17,337 nt of DNA from NCBI GenBank assembly GCA_009699915.1, contig WLNG01000004.1:1-17337 (forward strand). Direction: 5' to 3'. Below, piece by piece: positions 1 to 7,507 of the stretch. The notes beneath the pieces were generated by a model. That model saw nothing but the letters and a program-made list of their open reading frames with translations. It was not told the DNA's origin and did no database searches. A program made the translations under genes and the position numbers. Position 1 is the stretch's first letter. Each line of letters opens with the position of its first letter. This DNA comes from Actinomycetota bacterium. GTDB lineage: Bacteria > Actinomycetota > Thermoleophilia > Solirubrobacterales > Solirubrobacteraceae.

Positions 1-2
1 CG

Positions 3-1412
3 GCGCGCGCGCTCGAGCTGCTCGCCAGCGCCGACGTGATCCTGCACGACAAGCTGATCCCGCAGGAGGCGCTCGACGGCGTTCGTCCCGACGCCGAGGT
101 GATCGACGTCGGAAAGATCGGTGGCGGCGAACAGGTACCGCAGGAGGTCACCGAGGCGCTGATCGTCGAACACGCGCTTGCGGGCCGCAGCGTCGTGCGG
201 CTGAAGGGCGGCGATCCTTTCGTCTTCGGCCGCGGCGGCGAGGAGGCACAGGCGTGCCGCCGCGCAGGCGTGCCCTTCGAGGTGGTCCCGGGCGTGACCG
301 CCGGTATCGCCGCATCGGCCTACGCGGGGATCCCCGTCACCCAGCGCAACATCGCCGCGGCGGTGGCCTTCGTCACCGGCCACGAGGATCCGAGCAAGCC
401 GGAGAGCCAGGTCGACTGGCCGGCGCTCGCCGCCTTCCCGGGGACGCTCGTCTTCTACATGGGCGTGCGACAGCTCGAGCGGATCTCCGAACAACTGATC
501 GCCGGCGGACGCCCCGCCGACCAGCCCGCCGCGATCGTCCAGCGCGGAACCTTCGCGGATCAGCGCACCGTGCACGCGACGCTCGCGACGATCGCCGCGG
601 TCGCCGCAGCTGCCGGAGTGCGAGCACCCGCCATCACGATCGTCGGCGATGTCGCAGCGCTCGGTGCAGAACTCGCCTGGCGCACAGAGGACCGGCCGTT
701 GAGCGCCATCAGCGTCGCCGTAACGCGCGCACGCGCGCAGGCGAGTGCGCTCGCCGCCCGGCTGCGCGACCTCGGCGCCGACGTCGTCGAAGCGCCGGCG
801 ATCCGCATCGAGCCCCTTGATGCCGAAGTCCCCGACCTTGCACAGTTCGATCTGCTCTGCGTGACGAGCCCCAACGGCGCCGACGAACTCCTGCGTCGCG
901 TCCGCGACGCCCGCGCCCTCGCGGGGCCGGTCATCGCCGCAATCGGCCCGGGCACGGCGCGCGCGCTCGCAGCCCATGGGATCGTCGCCGACATCGTCCC
1001 GGAGCGCTCGGTGGCCGAGGCGCTCGTTGAGGCGCTGCGCGACGTGCCCGTCACGAACGCACTGATCGCGCGCGCGCAGGAGGCGCGCGATCTCCTCCCC
1101 GACGCGCTGCGCGAGCGTGGCGCGCAGGTGACGATCCTCCCGCTCTACCGAACGGTCGCCGAACCGCTCGACGAGGCAGCCCGCGCGGCGGTGCTCGGAG
1201 CCGACTACGCAACCTTCACCAGCGCCTCCTCGGCACGGTTCTTCCATGCGGCTGCAGGAACGCTCGACGGCCCGCGCATCGTCTCGATCGGGCCGGTCAC
1301 GAGCGAAGAGCTGCGCGAGCTCGGGCGCGAGCCGCATGTGGAGGCGCCGGTCCATACCCCGGAAGGGCTCATCGACGCACTGCTGGCCGACGTGGCTGCC
1401 CGCCGCGTCTGA
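3..1412 (+). CDS. cobA-hemD: Uroporphyrinogen-III C-methyltransferase / uroporphyrinogen-III synthase fusion (5' end outside window)
   Basis: This bifunctional tetrapyrrole enzyme makes uroporphyrinogen III from hydroxymethylbilane (HemD half) and methylates it with SAM to precorrin-2 (SUMT half), at the branch to siroheme and B12. The frame is open back to base 3, giving 469 visible residues. The first ones (ARALELLASADVILHDKLIP) match the SUMT region just after the missing N-terminal GxGPGD loop, so the true start lies perhaps 20-25 codons upstream; the GTG at 36 is internal. SUMT covers roughly residues 1-226, with RLKGGDPFVFGRGGEE at about 66-81 and VVPGVTAGIAA at about 94. HemD follows from about 235 (VTRARAQ), with CVTSPNGADELL, IAAIGPGTARAL and ATFTSASSARFF. 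The same fusion is common in actinobacterial hem clusters. The next gene starts 39 bases downstream from its own putative promoter and is not a hem gene. Confidence 0.93.
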   Translation, partial: ARALELLASADVILHDKLIPQEALDGVRPDAEVIDVGKIGGGEQVPQEVTEALIVEHALAGRSVVRLKGGDPFVFGRGGEEAQACRRAGVPFEVVPGVTAGIAASAYAGIPVTQRNIAAAVAFVTGHEDPSKPESQVDWPALAAFPGTLVFYMGVRQLERISEQLIAGGRPADQPAAIVQRGTFADQRTVHATLATIAAVAAAAGVRAPAITIVGDVAALGAELAWRTEDRPLSAISVAVTRARAQASALAARLRDLGADVVEAPAIRIEPLDAEVPDLAQFDLLCVTSPNGADELLRRVRDARALAGPVIAAIGPGTARALAAHGIVADIVPERSVAEALVEALRDVPVTNALIARAQEARDLLPDALRERGAQVTILPLYRTVAEPLDEAARAAVLGADYATFTSASSARFFHAAAGTLDGPRIVSIGPVTSEELRELGREPHVEAPVHTPEGLIDALLADVAARRV

Positions 1413-1439
1413 CCACCCCCGAAGGGCATGCGTCGGCGC

Positions 1440-1445
1440 TAGGTT
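1440..1445 (+). promoter_or_regulatory. -10-like TAGGTT for a leaderless transcript of the saccharopine dehydrogenase-like gene
   Basis: The hexamer TAGGTT fits TAnnnT and ends six bases before the ATG at 1452, so transcription would start at or next to the start codon. It contains one of only about six CTAG tetranucleotides found by eye in the window. No convincing -35 box lies 16-18 bases upstream. Confidence 0.4.
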
Positions 1446-1451
1446 CGTCGC

Positions 1452-2693
1452 ATGCGCATCCTCGTCATCGGGGCTGGGGGGGTCGGAACCGCCGTTGCGG
1501 CCATCGCCCGGCGACGCGACTTCTTCGAACGCCTGACCCTCGCCGACGTCGACCCGCAACGCGCAGCAGCGGCCGTCGAGCGATTCGGAGACGCGCGGTA
1601 CGGCGCAGCGGCCGTTGACGCCTCCGACGTCGCGGCGATCACGGCGCTCGCGCTGGATGAGCGCGCGACGGTGGTGCTCAACGCCTGCGATCCGCGCTTC
1701 AATCCGCCGATCTTCGCGGCCGCGCTGGCCGCAGGCTGCGACTACATCGACATGGCGGCAACGCTCTCCGAGCCCCACCCGGAGCGGCCCTATGAGCTGA
1801 CGGGCGTGAAGCTTGCAGACGCGCAGTTCGAGCAGGCCGCGGCGTGGGAGGCCGCGGGCCGGCTTGCGATCGTCGGACTCGGCATCGAGCCGGGCTTCTC
1901 GGACCTCGCCGCGCGCTATGCCGCCGACCACCTCTTCTCCGAGATCGACGAGGTGGGCGTGCGCGACGGCGCCGATCTGGTGATCGACGGGTACGACTTC
2001 GCGCCGACCTTCTCGATCTGGACGACGATCGAGGAGTGCCTCAACCCGCCGGTCATCTGGGAGCGCGAACGAGGCTGGTTCACCACCGAGCCCTTCTCCG
2101 AGCCCGAGGTCTTCGAGTTCCCCGGCGGGATCGGACCGGTCGAATGCGTGAACGTCGAACACGAGGAGGTGCTGCTTATCCCGCGCTGGGTCGACTGCCG
2201 CCGCGTGACCTTCAAGTATGGGCTCGGCGACGAGTTCATCGAGGTGCTGCGCACCCTCCATAAGCTCGGTCTCGATGGAACCGCTCCGATCGATGTTCGC
2301 GGACAGCAGGTGAGCCCGCGCGACGTCGTGGCCGCGGCGCTCCCCGACCCCGCACGTCTGGGAGACCGCATGCGCGGGCGCACCTGCGCCGGAACGCTCG
2401 TCACCGGGACCGGGCTCGACGGAGCACCGAAGGCGACGTACATCCACCACATCGCGGACAACGCGCAGACGATGGCGCTCGACGACTGCCAGGCGGTGGT
2501 CTGGCAGACGGCGATCAATCCGGTCGTTGGACTCGAGCTGCTCGCAGGCGGTACGTGGTCCGGCGCGGGCGTCATCGGACCCGCCGCCCTCGACCCCGCC
2601 CCGTTCTTCGAGCTGCTCGGCGCCTACGGTTCGCCGCACGCGATCAGCGAACGTGATCCGGCGAACCCCTCGGCGCCGCTCACCACCGATTGA
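1452..2693 (+). CDS. Saccharopine dehydrogenase-like NAD(P)-dependent oxidoreductase
   Basis: This 413-residue protein has an N-terminal Rossmann fold with the dinucleotide loop GAGGVG at residues 7-12 and an acidic ADVD end of strand 2 at 31-34. The segment VLNACDPRFNPPIFAAALAAGCDYIDMA (75-102) is characteristic of the Lys9/saccharopine reductase fold. GIEPGFSDLAA at 144-154 corresponds to the family's substrate-domain signature (GLDPG-type). Relatives include saccharopine dehydrogenase, carboxynorspermidine synthase and homospermidine-synthase-like enzymes, which make or split a secondary amine with NAD(P)H. Which reaction this one performs cannot be told from sequence; no lysine or polyamine genes are adjacent. 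The ATG at 1452 directly follows a -10-like element and begins the Rossmann strand MRILVIG, so the start is well supported. Its stop lies 11 bases before the next start codon, suggesting cotranscription with the downstream SAM hydrolase and birA. Confidence 0.85.
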   Translation: MRILVIGAGGVGTAVAAIARRRDFFERLTLADVDPQRAAAAVERFGDARYGAAAVDASDVAAITALALDERATVVLNACDPRFNPPIFAAALAAGCDYIDMAATLSEPHPERPYELTGVKLADAQFEQAAAWEAAGRLAIVGLGIEPGFSDLAARYAADHLFSEIDEVGVRDGADLVIDGYDFAPTFSIWTTIEECLNPPVIWERERGWFTTEPFSEPEVFEFPGGIGPVECVNVEHEEVLLIPRWVDCRRVTFKYGLGDEFIEVLRTLHKLGLDGTAPIDVRGQQVSPRDVVAAALPDPARLGDRMRGRTCAGTLVTGTGLDGAPKATYIHHIADNAQTMALDDCQAVVWQTAINPVVGLELLAGGTWSGAGVIGPAALDPAPFFELLGAYGSPHAISERDPANPSAPLTTD

Positions 2694-2704
2694 CCCCCAG
2701 CCAC

Positions 2705-3505
2705 ATGGCACGCCCCATCAGCTTCCTCTCGGACTACGGCCGCGACGACGACTTCGTCGGGGTCTGTCACGGCGTGATGGCGCAGCTCGCGCCCGAGGCC
2801 CGCGTGATCGACCTCACGCATGGCATCCCGCGCTATGACGTGCGCACCGGAGCCCTGATCCTGCGGCGGGCGCTGCCGTTCCTACCGGCGGGAATCCACC
2901 TCGCGGTGGTCGACCCGGAGGTCGGCGGCGACCGGCTGCCGGTCGCGCTGCGCACCGCCAGCGACGAGCGCATCCTGATCGGACCGGACAACGGGTTGCT
3001 CTCGCTCGCCGCGCGCCGGTTCGACGGCGCCGTCGAAGCCGTCGACCTCTCACGTTCGCCGGTGCGCCTCGAGCCGGCGTCGGCGACGTTCCACGGGCGT
3101 GACATCTTCGCGCCCGCGGCCGCCGCGCTCGCAACGGGAGCCGCGCTCGCAGACGTCGGAGACCCGATCGACCCAGATGGCCTGGTGGAGCTGCACATGC
3201 CGCTCGCCCGCCTGGAGGCAGCGGGGATCGTCGCCCATGCGATGAACATCGACCGCTTCGGGAATGTGATGCTCGACGTTGAACACGAAGAGCTCGCAGC
3301 CTCAGGATTGCGACTCGGCCACCCGCTGCTGGCCAACGACGTGCCGTGCATCTACGCCACGACGTTCGCCGACGTAGCCCCCGGCGAGCTGATCGTCTAC
3401 CAGGACGCCTACCGGACGCTTGCACTGGCCGTGAACCGCGGCTCGGCGGCCGAACGGCTCGGCCTGGAGCTCGATCACGAGGTCCGGCTGCGACCGTCAC
3501 CGTGA
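2705..3505 (+). CDS. S-adenosyl-L-methionine hydrolase (adenosine-forming), DUF62 / SAM hydroxide adenosyltransferase family
   Basis: Members of this family (the chlorinase/fluorinase superfamily without the halogenase loop) attack SAM with hydroxide, yielding adenosine and L-methionine. From the ATG at 2705 the protein has 266 residues. The N-terminal FLSDYGRDDDFVG (7-19) is the family opening. The conserved Asp-Arg-His set used by DUF62 hydrolases is visible as D70 and R77 in VVDPEVGGDR and H130 in FHGRDIFAP. NIDRFGNVML (181-190) is the conserved C-terminal-domain signature. An in-frame TTG at 2690 would add five residues and overlap the previous stop, but the family N-terminus fits ATG 2705. 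The gene ends in a GTGA overlap with birA. The physiological reason for hydrolysing SAM is not established for this family in general. Confidence 0.88.
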   Translation: MARPISFLSDYGRDDDFVGVCHGVMAQLAPEARVIDLTHGIPRYDVRTGALILRRALPFLPAGIHLAVVDPEVGGDRLPVALRTASDERILIGPDNGLLSLAARRFDGAVEAVDLSRSPVRLEPASATFHGRDIFAPAAAALATGAALADVGDPIDPDGLVELHMPLARLEAAGIVAHAMNIDRFGNVMLDVEHEELAASGLRLGHPLLANDVPCIYATTFADVAPGELIVYQDAYRTLALAVNRGSAAERLGLELDHEVRLRPSP

Positions 3506-4203
3506 CCCTCGGCACCCCGCATACCCACACACGCGTGCTCGCGTCCACCAACGACCGAGCGCGCGAACTTGCGTCCGCCGGAGCCCCTCACGGCACGCTG
3601 GTCACCGCCGACGCCCAGACCGCGGGCCGCGGGCGTCAGGGCCGCAGCTGGGAGGCACCCGCCGGAAGCTCGCTGCTGCTCTCCATGGTGCTGCGTGATC
3701 CGCCGGAGCTGCTGCCGCTTGCCGGCGGGCTCGCCGTCGCCCGAACCGTCGGCCCGCTGGCGCGCATCAAGTGGCCGAACGACGTGCTCCTCCCCGCCGC
3801 GCCCGGCGAGCCCGCGACGCGCAAGGTCGCCGGAATCCTCGCCGAAGGGCGGCCGCAGGATGGCTGGGCGGTGCTGGGGATCGGGTTGAACGTCGCGGTG
3901 CGACTCGAGGACCTCCCTCCCGAACTGCAGGGCACCGCCGCGACGCTCGGGCTTGCACCCGAGGACCGGGCAGCGCTGCTGGAGCGCCTGCTCAGCGAGC
4001 TCGACGAAGCGCTCTCGCTCGGCACGGGAGAGCTCCTGGCGGCCTACCGCGAGCGTGATGCGCTGCTCGGTAGCGAGGTCAGCTGGTCGGGCGGCACCGG
4101 CATCGCCGCCGGCATCGACGGCAGCGGACGGTTGGTGCTGGAGCTGCCGGGCGGCGGTCGCACGGCGCTCGACGCCGGCGAGGTCCACCTGCGCGCAGGC
4201 TGA
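3502..4203 (+). CDS. birA: Biotin--[acetyl-CoA-carboxylase] ligase, group I (no DNA-binding domain)
   Basis: This enzyme activates biotin with ATP to biotinyl-5'-AMP and transfers it to the acceptor lysine of biotin carboxyl carrier proteins. Translation from GTG 3502 gives 233 residues that begin directly with the catalytic domain. Motifs in order are STNDRARELA (16-25), the biotinyl-AMP loop GRGRQGR (42-48), KWPND (90-94), the KVAGILAE strand with K108, GIGLN (126-130), and a short SH3-like C-terminal domain (about 186-233). No N-terminal helix-turn-helix is encoded, so it is not a bio repressor. The GTG overlaps the TGA of the SAM hydrolase (GTGA), which implies translational coupling. The open frame extends upstream to 3346, but that part only shadows the SAM hydrolase gene. 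The birA stop faces the helicase stop only eight bases away. Confidence 0.92.
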   Translation: MTLGTPHTHTRVLASTNDRARELASAGAPHGTLVTADAQTAGRGRQGRSWEAPAGSSLLLSMVLRDPPELLPLAGGLAVARTVGPLARIKWPNDVLLPAAPGEPATRKVAGILAEGRPQDGWAVLGIGLNVAVRLEDLPPELQGTAATLGLAPEDRAALLERLLSELDEALSLGTGELLAAYRERDALLGSEVSWSGGTGIAAGIDGSGRLVLELPGGGRTALDAGEVHLRAG

Positions 4204-4215
4204 GGTCGCCCTCAG
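4200..4215. terminator. Small hairpin between convergent birA and helicase stops
   Basis: CTGAGG and CCTCAG form a 6-bp stem around a TCGC loop, and both facing TGA stop codons lie within it. A separate perfect palindrome CCTGCGCGCAGG sits just upstream at 4188-4199. There is no T-tract on either side, so a bidirectional terminator role is only a suggestion. Confidence 0.25.
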
Positions 4216-6758
4216 GCCGCGGCGGCTTCAGGGTCCGGGCCGGAGTCGTTCCCCGACTCCTCGTCCATAAGGACCTGCTCGACACCCTCTGCGACGCCAC
4301 CGACTTCGATGGCCGCACCGCCGACACCCTTGCGACGGCGACGGCGATTGCGTCGTCCCTTGCCGCCGCGAGGGAGGTTGCGCAGCAGCTCGCGCGAGAG
4401 TGAGCCGGGGTTGCGTGCCAGCCGCGTGCGCGCCCCGCGCAGGACCTCCTCGGCCTCCGGGGTGTGCGCCACCGCCGCCGCGAGGATCGCCGCTTGGAGC
4501 CTGCGGTCCTGTGTGCGGGAGGCCTGAAGCAACCGGCGCGCGTTGCGCGCGTGTGCGGCGCCGGAGGAGTTCACGAGCAGCCCGAGCAGCCGCTTGGTCT
4601 CCGGCCAGCGCTGGACGGCGTACTCCTCGTGGACCTCGCGCGTGTATTCAGCCAGGCGCCAGATCCACGCGTTCGCCTGATCGCGCCGGCCGATGCGCTT
4701 CTCGGCGAGCGCCTGCAGCAGGATCTTCGCTGCCTCGCGACGTTCGTCGCGTGACCACGTGGCGACCTGATCGATCGCGAGATCGACGGCCTCCGGATCC
4801 TTGAGCGCCGCGATCTCTTGGAGCGCGCGGATGCGCAGCTGGCCGTTCTGGTTGCGCTCGATCGCGGTCAGCAGGAACCGCCGCTTGAGCTCCCCGGTGC
4901 GATCGAAATGGAGCATTGCGCGCGCGCGGCGCCAGCCGTTCTGCTGTACGCGCGCGCCGGCCAGCGCCGCCCACATGTGCTGCTCGCCATAGTCGAGGTG
5001 TTCGACGCCGATCCGCCAGAGCTCACGCTCGAAGACCTCGTGACGCCGAGTCTCGTCGGCGGTGACCGGGATGACGCGGCGCTCGACGCGCATCCGGCGC
5101 CCGCGACCACGGCGCACCGGCCCGACGACGATCGCGCCGCCGCGATAGACGTCGCGATCGAGCAGCGAGTGCAACGTCACCACCGGGTCGTCGTGGCGGG
5201 TCGCAGGGTGAACGAAGTCGATCACCAGGCCCGCCTCCTTCCCCGGATGGCGGCGCGTGACGCGGCCGACGCGCTGCTGATAAATCCGCCTCGACGCCGT
5301 CGGCGCCAGATGCATACAGATCGTGGCGCGCGGCGAGTTCCAGCCCTCCGCAAGCAGCTGAGCGTTGATGAGGACGTCGATCTCGCCAGCCTCGTACTTC
5401 GCCAGGATCTCAGCCAGTTCGCGCTTGGGCGTCTCCCCGGAGACCGCCTGAGCCTTCATCCCGAGCTCGCGGAAGGCCTCCGCGAAGTTGTACGCATGGC
5501 GCACGCCGGCGGCGTAGACGACGCCCGGGACCCCGTTGAAGCGTGTCTTGTAGAGGTCGGCGATCGCGAGGTTGAACGGGAGCTGGTCAAGCAGCTCGGC
5601 AAGCATCTCCTGGTCGAACTCGACGTCGACCTCGCCCTTGCGCAGCGGGACCTTCGCGATCGTGCGCACCCCAGGACCAGGAGGGATGCGGATGCAGCGC
5701 AGCGGTGCGATCACGCCACGGCGCGCAGCCTGCGCGAGGTCGAAGCGCGAGGTCTGCGTCGGGAAGAGATCGGTGACATGGCGCGCGATCAGCGCACCGG
5801 TGGCGGTCATGCCGATAAAGATCGGCCCGGTCCACTCGCGGATCGCAGCGCTCGTCTTCTCACCGAGCGCGGTATGCGCCTCGTCGCAGATCACGATCGT
5901 GTACGCGCTGGAGATCTGGCCGGCGTTGCGCACGAACCACTGATATGTCTCCACCGTCACCGGGCCGTCGCCATGGCCCTTGTCTTCACCGAGCAGCGGA
6001 GCGGAGGCGCGATCGGCGTAACCGCGGGTGCGCAGCTCGTCGTTGAACTGATCGACGAGGTTGCGGCGATGGGTCAGGATCAGCACGCCGCCGGTGCGCG
6101 ACGCCTCAACGAAGCCCATCGCGGCGACCGTCTTGCCGGCGCCGGTGGCATGCTCGAACCAGAAGCGCTTGTGCGCGTTCGGATCATTGAGCACCGCGGC
6201 GTCGATGTCCTCGTCGGTCTCGTCGGGTTCCTCGGCGACGTCGGCATCGCCCTCGTCCTCCGGTTCCTCGTCCTCGCCTTCGTCCTCGGCGTGCTCCTCG
6301 TCGAGCGCCGCAAGCTCGGCGGCGATCTCCTCGTCCTCCTGGAACTCCTCGCGCTCTTCCACGAGCAGCACGGGAGCCGCCGTCTCAGCATCGCCGTTCG
6401 CGGCGATGCGCATGCGGTCGGCGAGCAGAGCCGTGAGCGTTCCCGAAAGCGCGTCGACCTGATGCGGGTTGAGCGTCGTCCCGTCGGCGAGGTGGGGCTC
6501 CTCCTCGCTCAGGACGCGCTCGAGCCCGAGCAGCAGCGACCAGTCGCGCCGCCACGCGGTGGACGGGACGTCCAGCCCCGCATCGAGCTCGGCGAGCGCG
6601 GCATCGAGGGCCAGCCGCCGCGGGGACCCAGCGGCAAGCGCATCCGGGGCCGACTCGCCCTCGTAGAGGAACGGTTCGCGGGCAAAGCTGGCCGCGCGGG
6701 CAATTTCGCCAGCGGACAGGATCGATGCGGCCGAAGCGGCCGTCGTGCGGTCAGCCAT
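4212..6758 (-). CDS. SF2 DEAD/DEAH-type helicase with acidic insertion and helical C-terminal half
   Basis: This 848-residue protein is a superfamily 2 helicase-type ATPase. NPHQVDAL (97-104) resembles the start of motif Ia/Q in restriction-type and DEAH helicases. Between it and Walker A (ATGAGKT, 204-210) lies an insertion with a very Asp/Glu-rich stretch (about 133-187). Motif Ia is LTHRRNLVDQF (228-238), motif II CDEAH (291-295), motif III GMTATG (316-321). The helicase C lobe has VVYAAGVRHA, AQLLAEGWNSP (466-476) and the arginine-finger motif QRVGRVTRR (495-503). Residues about 565-800 are helical without a recognised fold, and the tail contains a basic RNRRRRRK run (803-810) followed by an acidic end. 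It lies alone on the minus strand between housekeeping genes, with no methylase, nuclease or restriction partner. The start MADRTT is the most upstream ATG; its ribosome site is unclear. Nucleic-acid substrate and pathway are unknown. Confidence 0.88.
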   Translation of the reverse strand: MADRTTAASAASILSAGEIARAASFAREPFLYEGESAPDALAAGSPRRLALDAALAELDAGLDVPSTAWRRDWSLLLGLERVLSEEEPHLADGTTLNPHQVDALSGTLTALLADRMRIAANGDAETAAPVLLVEEREEFQEDEEIAAELAALDEEHAEDEGEDEEPEDEGDADVAEEPDETDEDIDAAVLNDPNAHKRFWFEHATGAGKTVAAMGFVEASRTGGVLILTHRRNLVDQFNDELRTRGYADRASAPLLGEDKGHGDGPVTVETYQWFVRNAGQISSAYTIVICDEAHTALGEKTSAAIREWTGPIFIGMTATGALIARHVTDLFPTQTSRFDLAQAARRGVIAPLRCIRIPPGPGVRTIAKVPLRKGEVDVEFDQEMLAELLDQLPFNLAIADLYKTRFNGVPGVVYAAGVRHAYNFAEAFRELGMKAQAVSGETPKRELAEILAKYEAGEIDVLINAQLLAEGWNSPRATICMHLAPTASRRIYQQRVGRVTRRHPGKEAGLVIDFVHPATRHDDPVVTLHSLLDRDVYRGGAIVVGPVRRGRGRRMRVERRVIPVTADETRRHEVFERELWRIGVEHLDYGEQHMWAALAGARVQQNGWRRARAMLHFDRTGELKRRFLLTAIERNQNGQLRIRALQEIAALKDPEAVDLAIDQVATWSRDERREAAKILLQALAEKRIGRRDQANAWIWRLAEYTREVHEEYAVQRWPETKRLLGLLVNSSGAAHARNARRLLQASRTQDRRLQAAILAAAVAHTPEAEEVLRGARTRLARNPGSLSRELLRNLPRGGKGRRNRRRRRKGVGGAAIEVGGVAEGVEQVLMDEESGNDSGPDPEAAAA

Positions 6759-6913
6759 GGTGGCCAGTGCTCTCAGGGCGAGGATCCGTCGCGGCAGGAC
6801 GTTGCGACCGGTCCCATCCCGGCGACGATGCCGGGCATGACGAGGCTCCTCTGCTTCGAAGACGCGCCCGTCTGACCGTTAAGGATACCGCACCCGTGTG
6901 CCATCCTCATCTT

Positions 6914-7504
6914 ATGCGGGCCGCGCTCATCGCTCTCGCCGTTCTCGCCGTCGCGGCGGTCTTGGTCGTCGGGCTGACCCAGGCATCCGGGGGCGGCGGG
7001 AAGGATGCGACACCTGCGGCGATCACGCCCACGCGGGAGGACATCCTGCGCCGGCTCGAGGGGTCCCCGCCCGCACTCGCTGCACTCCACGTGCAGGCCG
7101 ACCGGCTACTCCCCGGCGGCCTTCCCGCGCTGCGCGCACGGCTGAAGGAGCTGCGGGGTCATCCCGCGGTCGTGAACATCTGGGCCTCATGGTGCGGGCC
7201 GTGCAACCAGGAGGCGCCGGTCCTCCAGCGCGTGAGCCTCGCGCGCGGAAAGCGCGTCGCCTTCGTCGGAGTGGACCTGAAGGACTCGCGTGACGGCGCA
7301 CGGCGGTTCCTCAAGCGCTTCCCGTCCTCCTACCCGAGTTACGAGGACCCGAACGGGCGGATCTTCGGCGACTACCGGCTGGCCGGGGTACCGTCGACGG
7401 TCTTCTACGACGCCGCCGGCAGGCAGGCATACATCCATCAGGGTCCGTACCTCACCACCGCGGACCTCGAAGGCGACATCGATCGCTACACGCTGGGGGG
7501 CTGA
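6914..7504 (+). CDS. Membrane-anchored TlpA/ResA-like thioredoxin-fold protein
   Basis: From ATG 6914 the protein has 196 residues. It has an N-terminal hydrophobic anchor (about 4-22) followed by a Gly-rich linker, so the thioredoxin domain should face the outside. The domain contains VVNIWASWCGPCNQEAPVL, with the redox CxxC at residues 94-97 (WCGPC), and a cis-proline loop GVPST with P160. This layout matches TlpA/ResA/CcmG-type thiol-disulfide oxidoreductases that reduce extracytoplasmic disulfides, often for cytochrome c maturation; no cytochrome biogenesis genes are nearby, so the client is unknown. Longer in-frame starts back to 6725 would overlap the divergent helicase and destroy the signal-anchor pattern. 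The 155-base divergent region upstream (6759-6913) shows no clear -10/-35 pair. The TGA stop is only three bases before the likely galT start and in the same frame. Confidence 0.88.
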   Translation: MRAALIALAVLAVAAVLVVGLTQASGGGGKDATPAAITPTREDILRRLEGSPPALAALHVQADRLLPGGLPALRARLKELRGHPAVVNIWASWCGPCNQEAPVLQRVSLARGKRVAFVGVDLKDSRDGARRFLKRFPSSYPSYEDPNGRIFGDYRLAGVPSTVFYDAAGRQAYIHQGPYLTTADLEGDIDRYTLGG

Positions 7505-7507
7505 GTC

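Noticed and set aside
4212..6758. Helicase as part of a restriction-modification or defence island
   Set aside because: The restriction-type helicase motifs suggest it, but the neighbours are birA and a thioredoxin gene, with no nuclease, methylase or other defence gene.
4818..6875. 685-codon plus-strand open frame opposite the helicase gene
   Set aside because: It is antisense to a gene with intact helicase motifs; its translation is Arg/Ala/Asp-rich without domains. Long antisense frames are expected at this GC content.
6837..6875. 12-codon frame (MTRLLCFEDAPV) upstream of the TlpA-like gene
   Set aside because: It could be a leader peptide, but there is no ribosome site, attenuator hairpin or amino-acid bias to support it.
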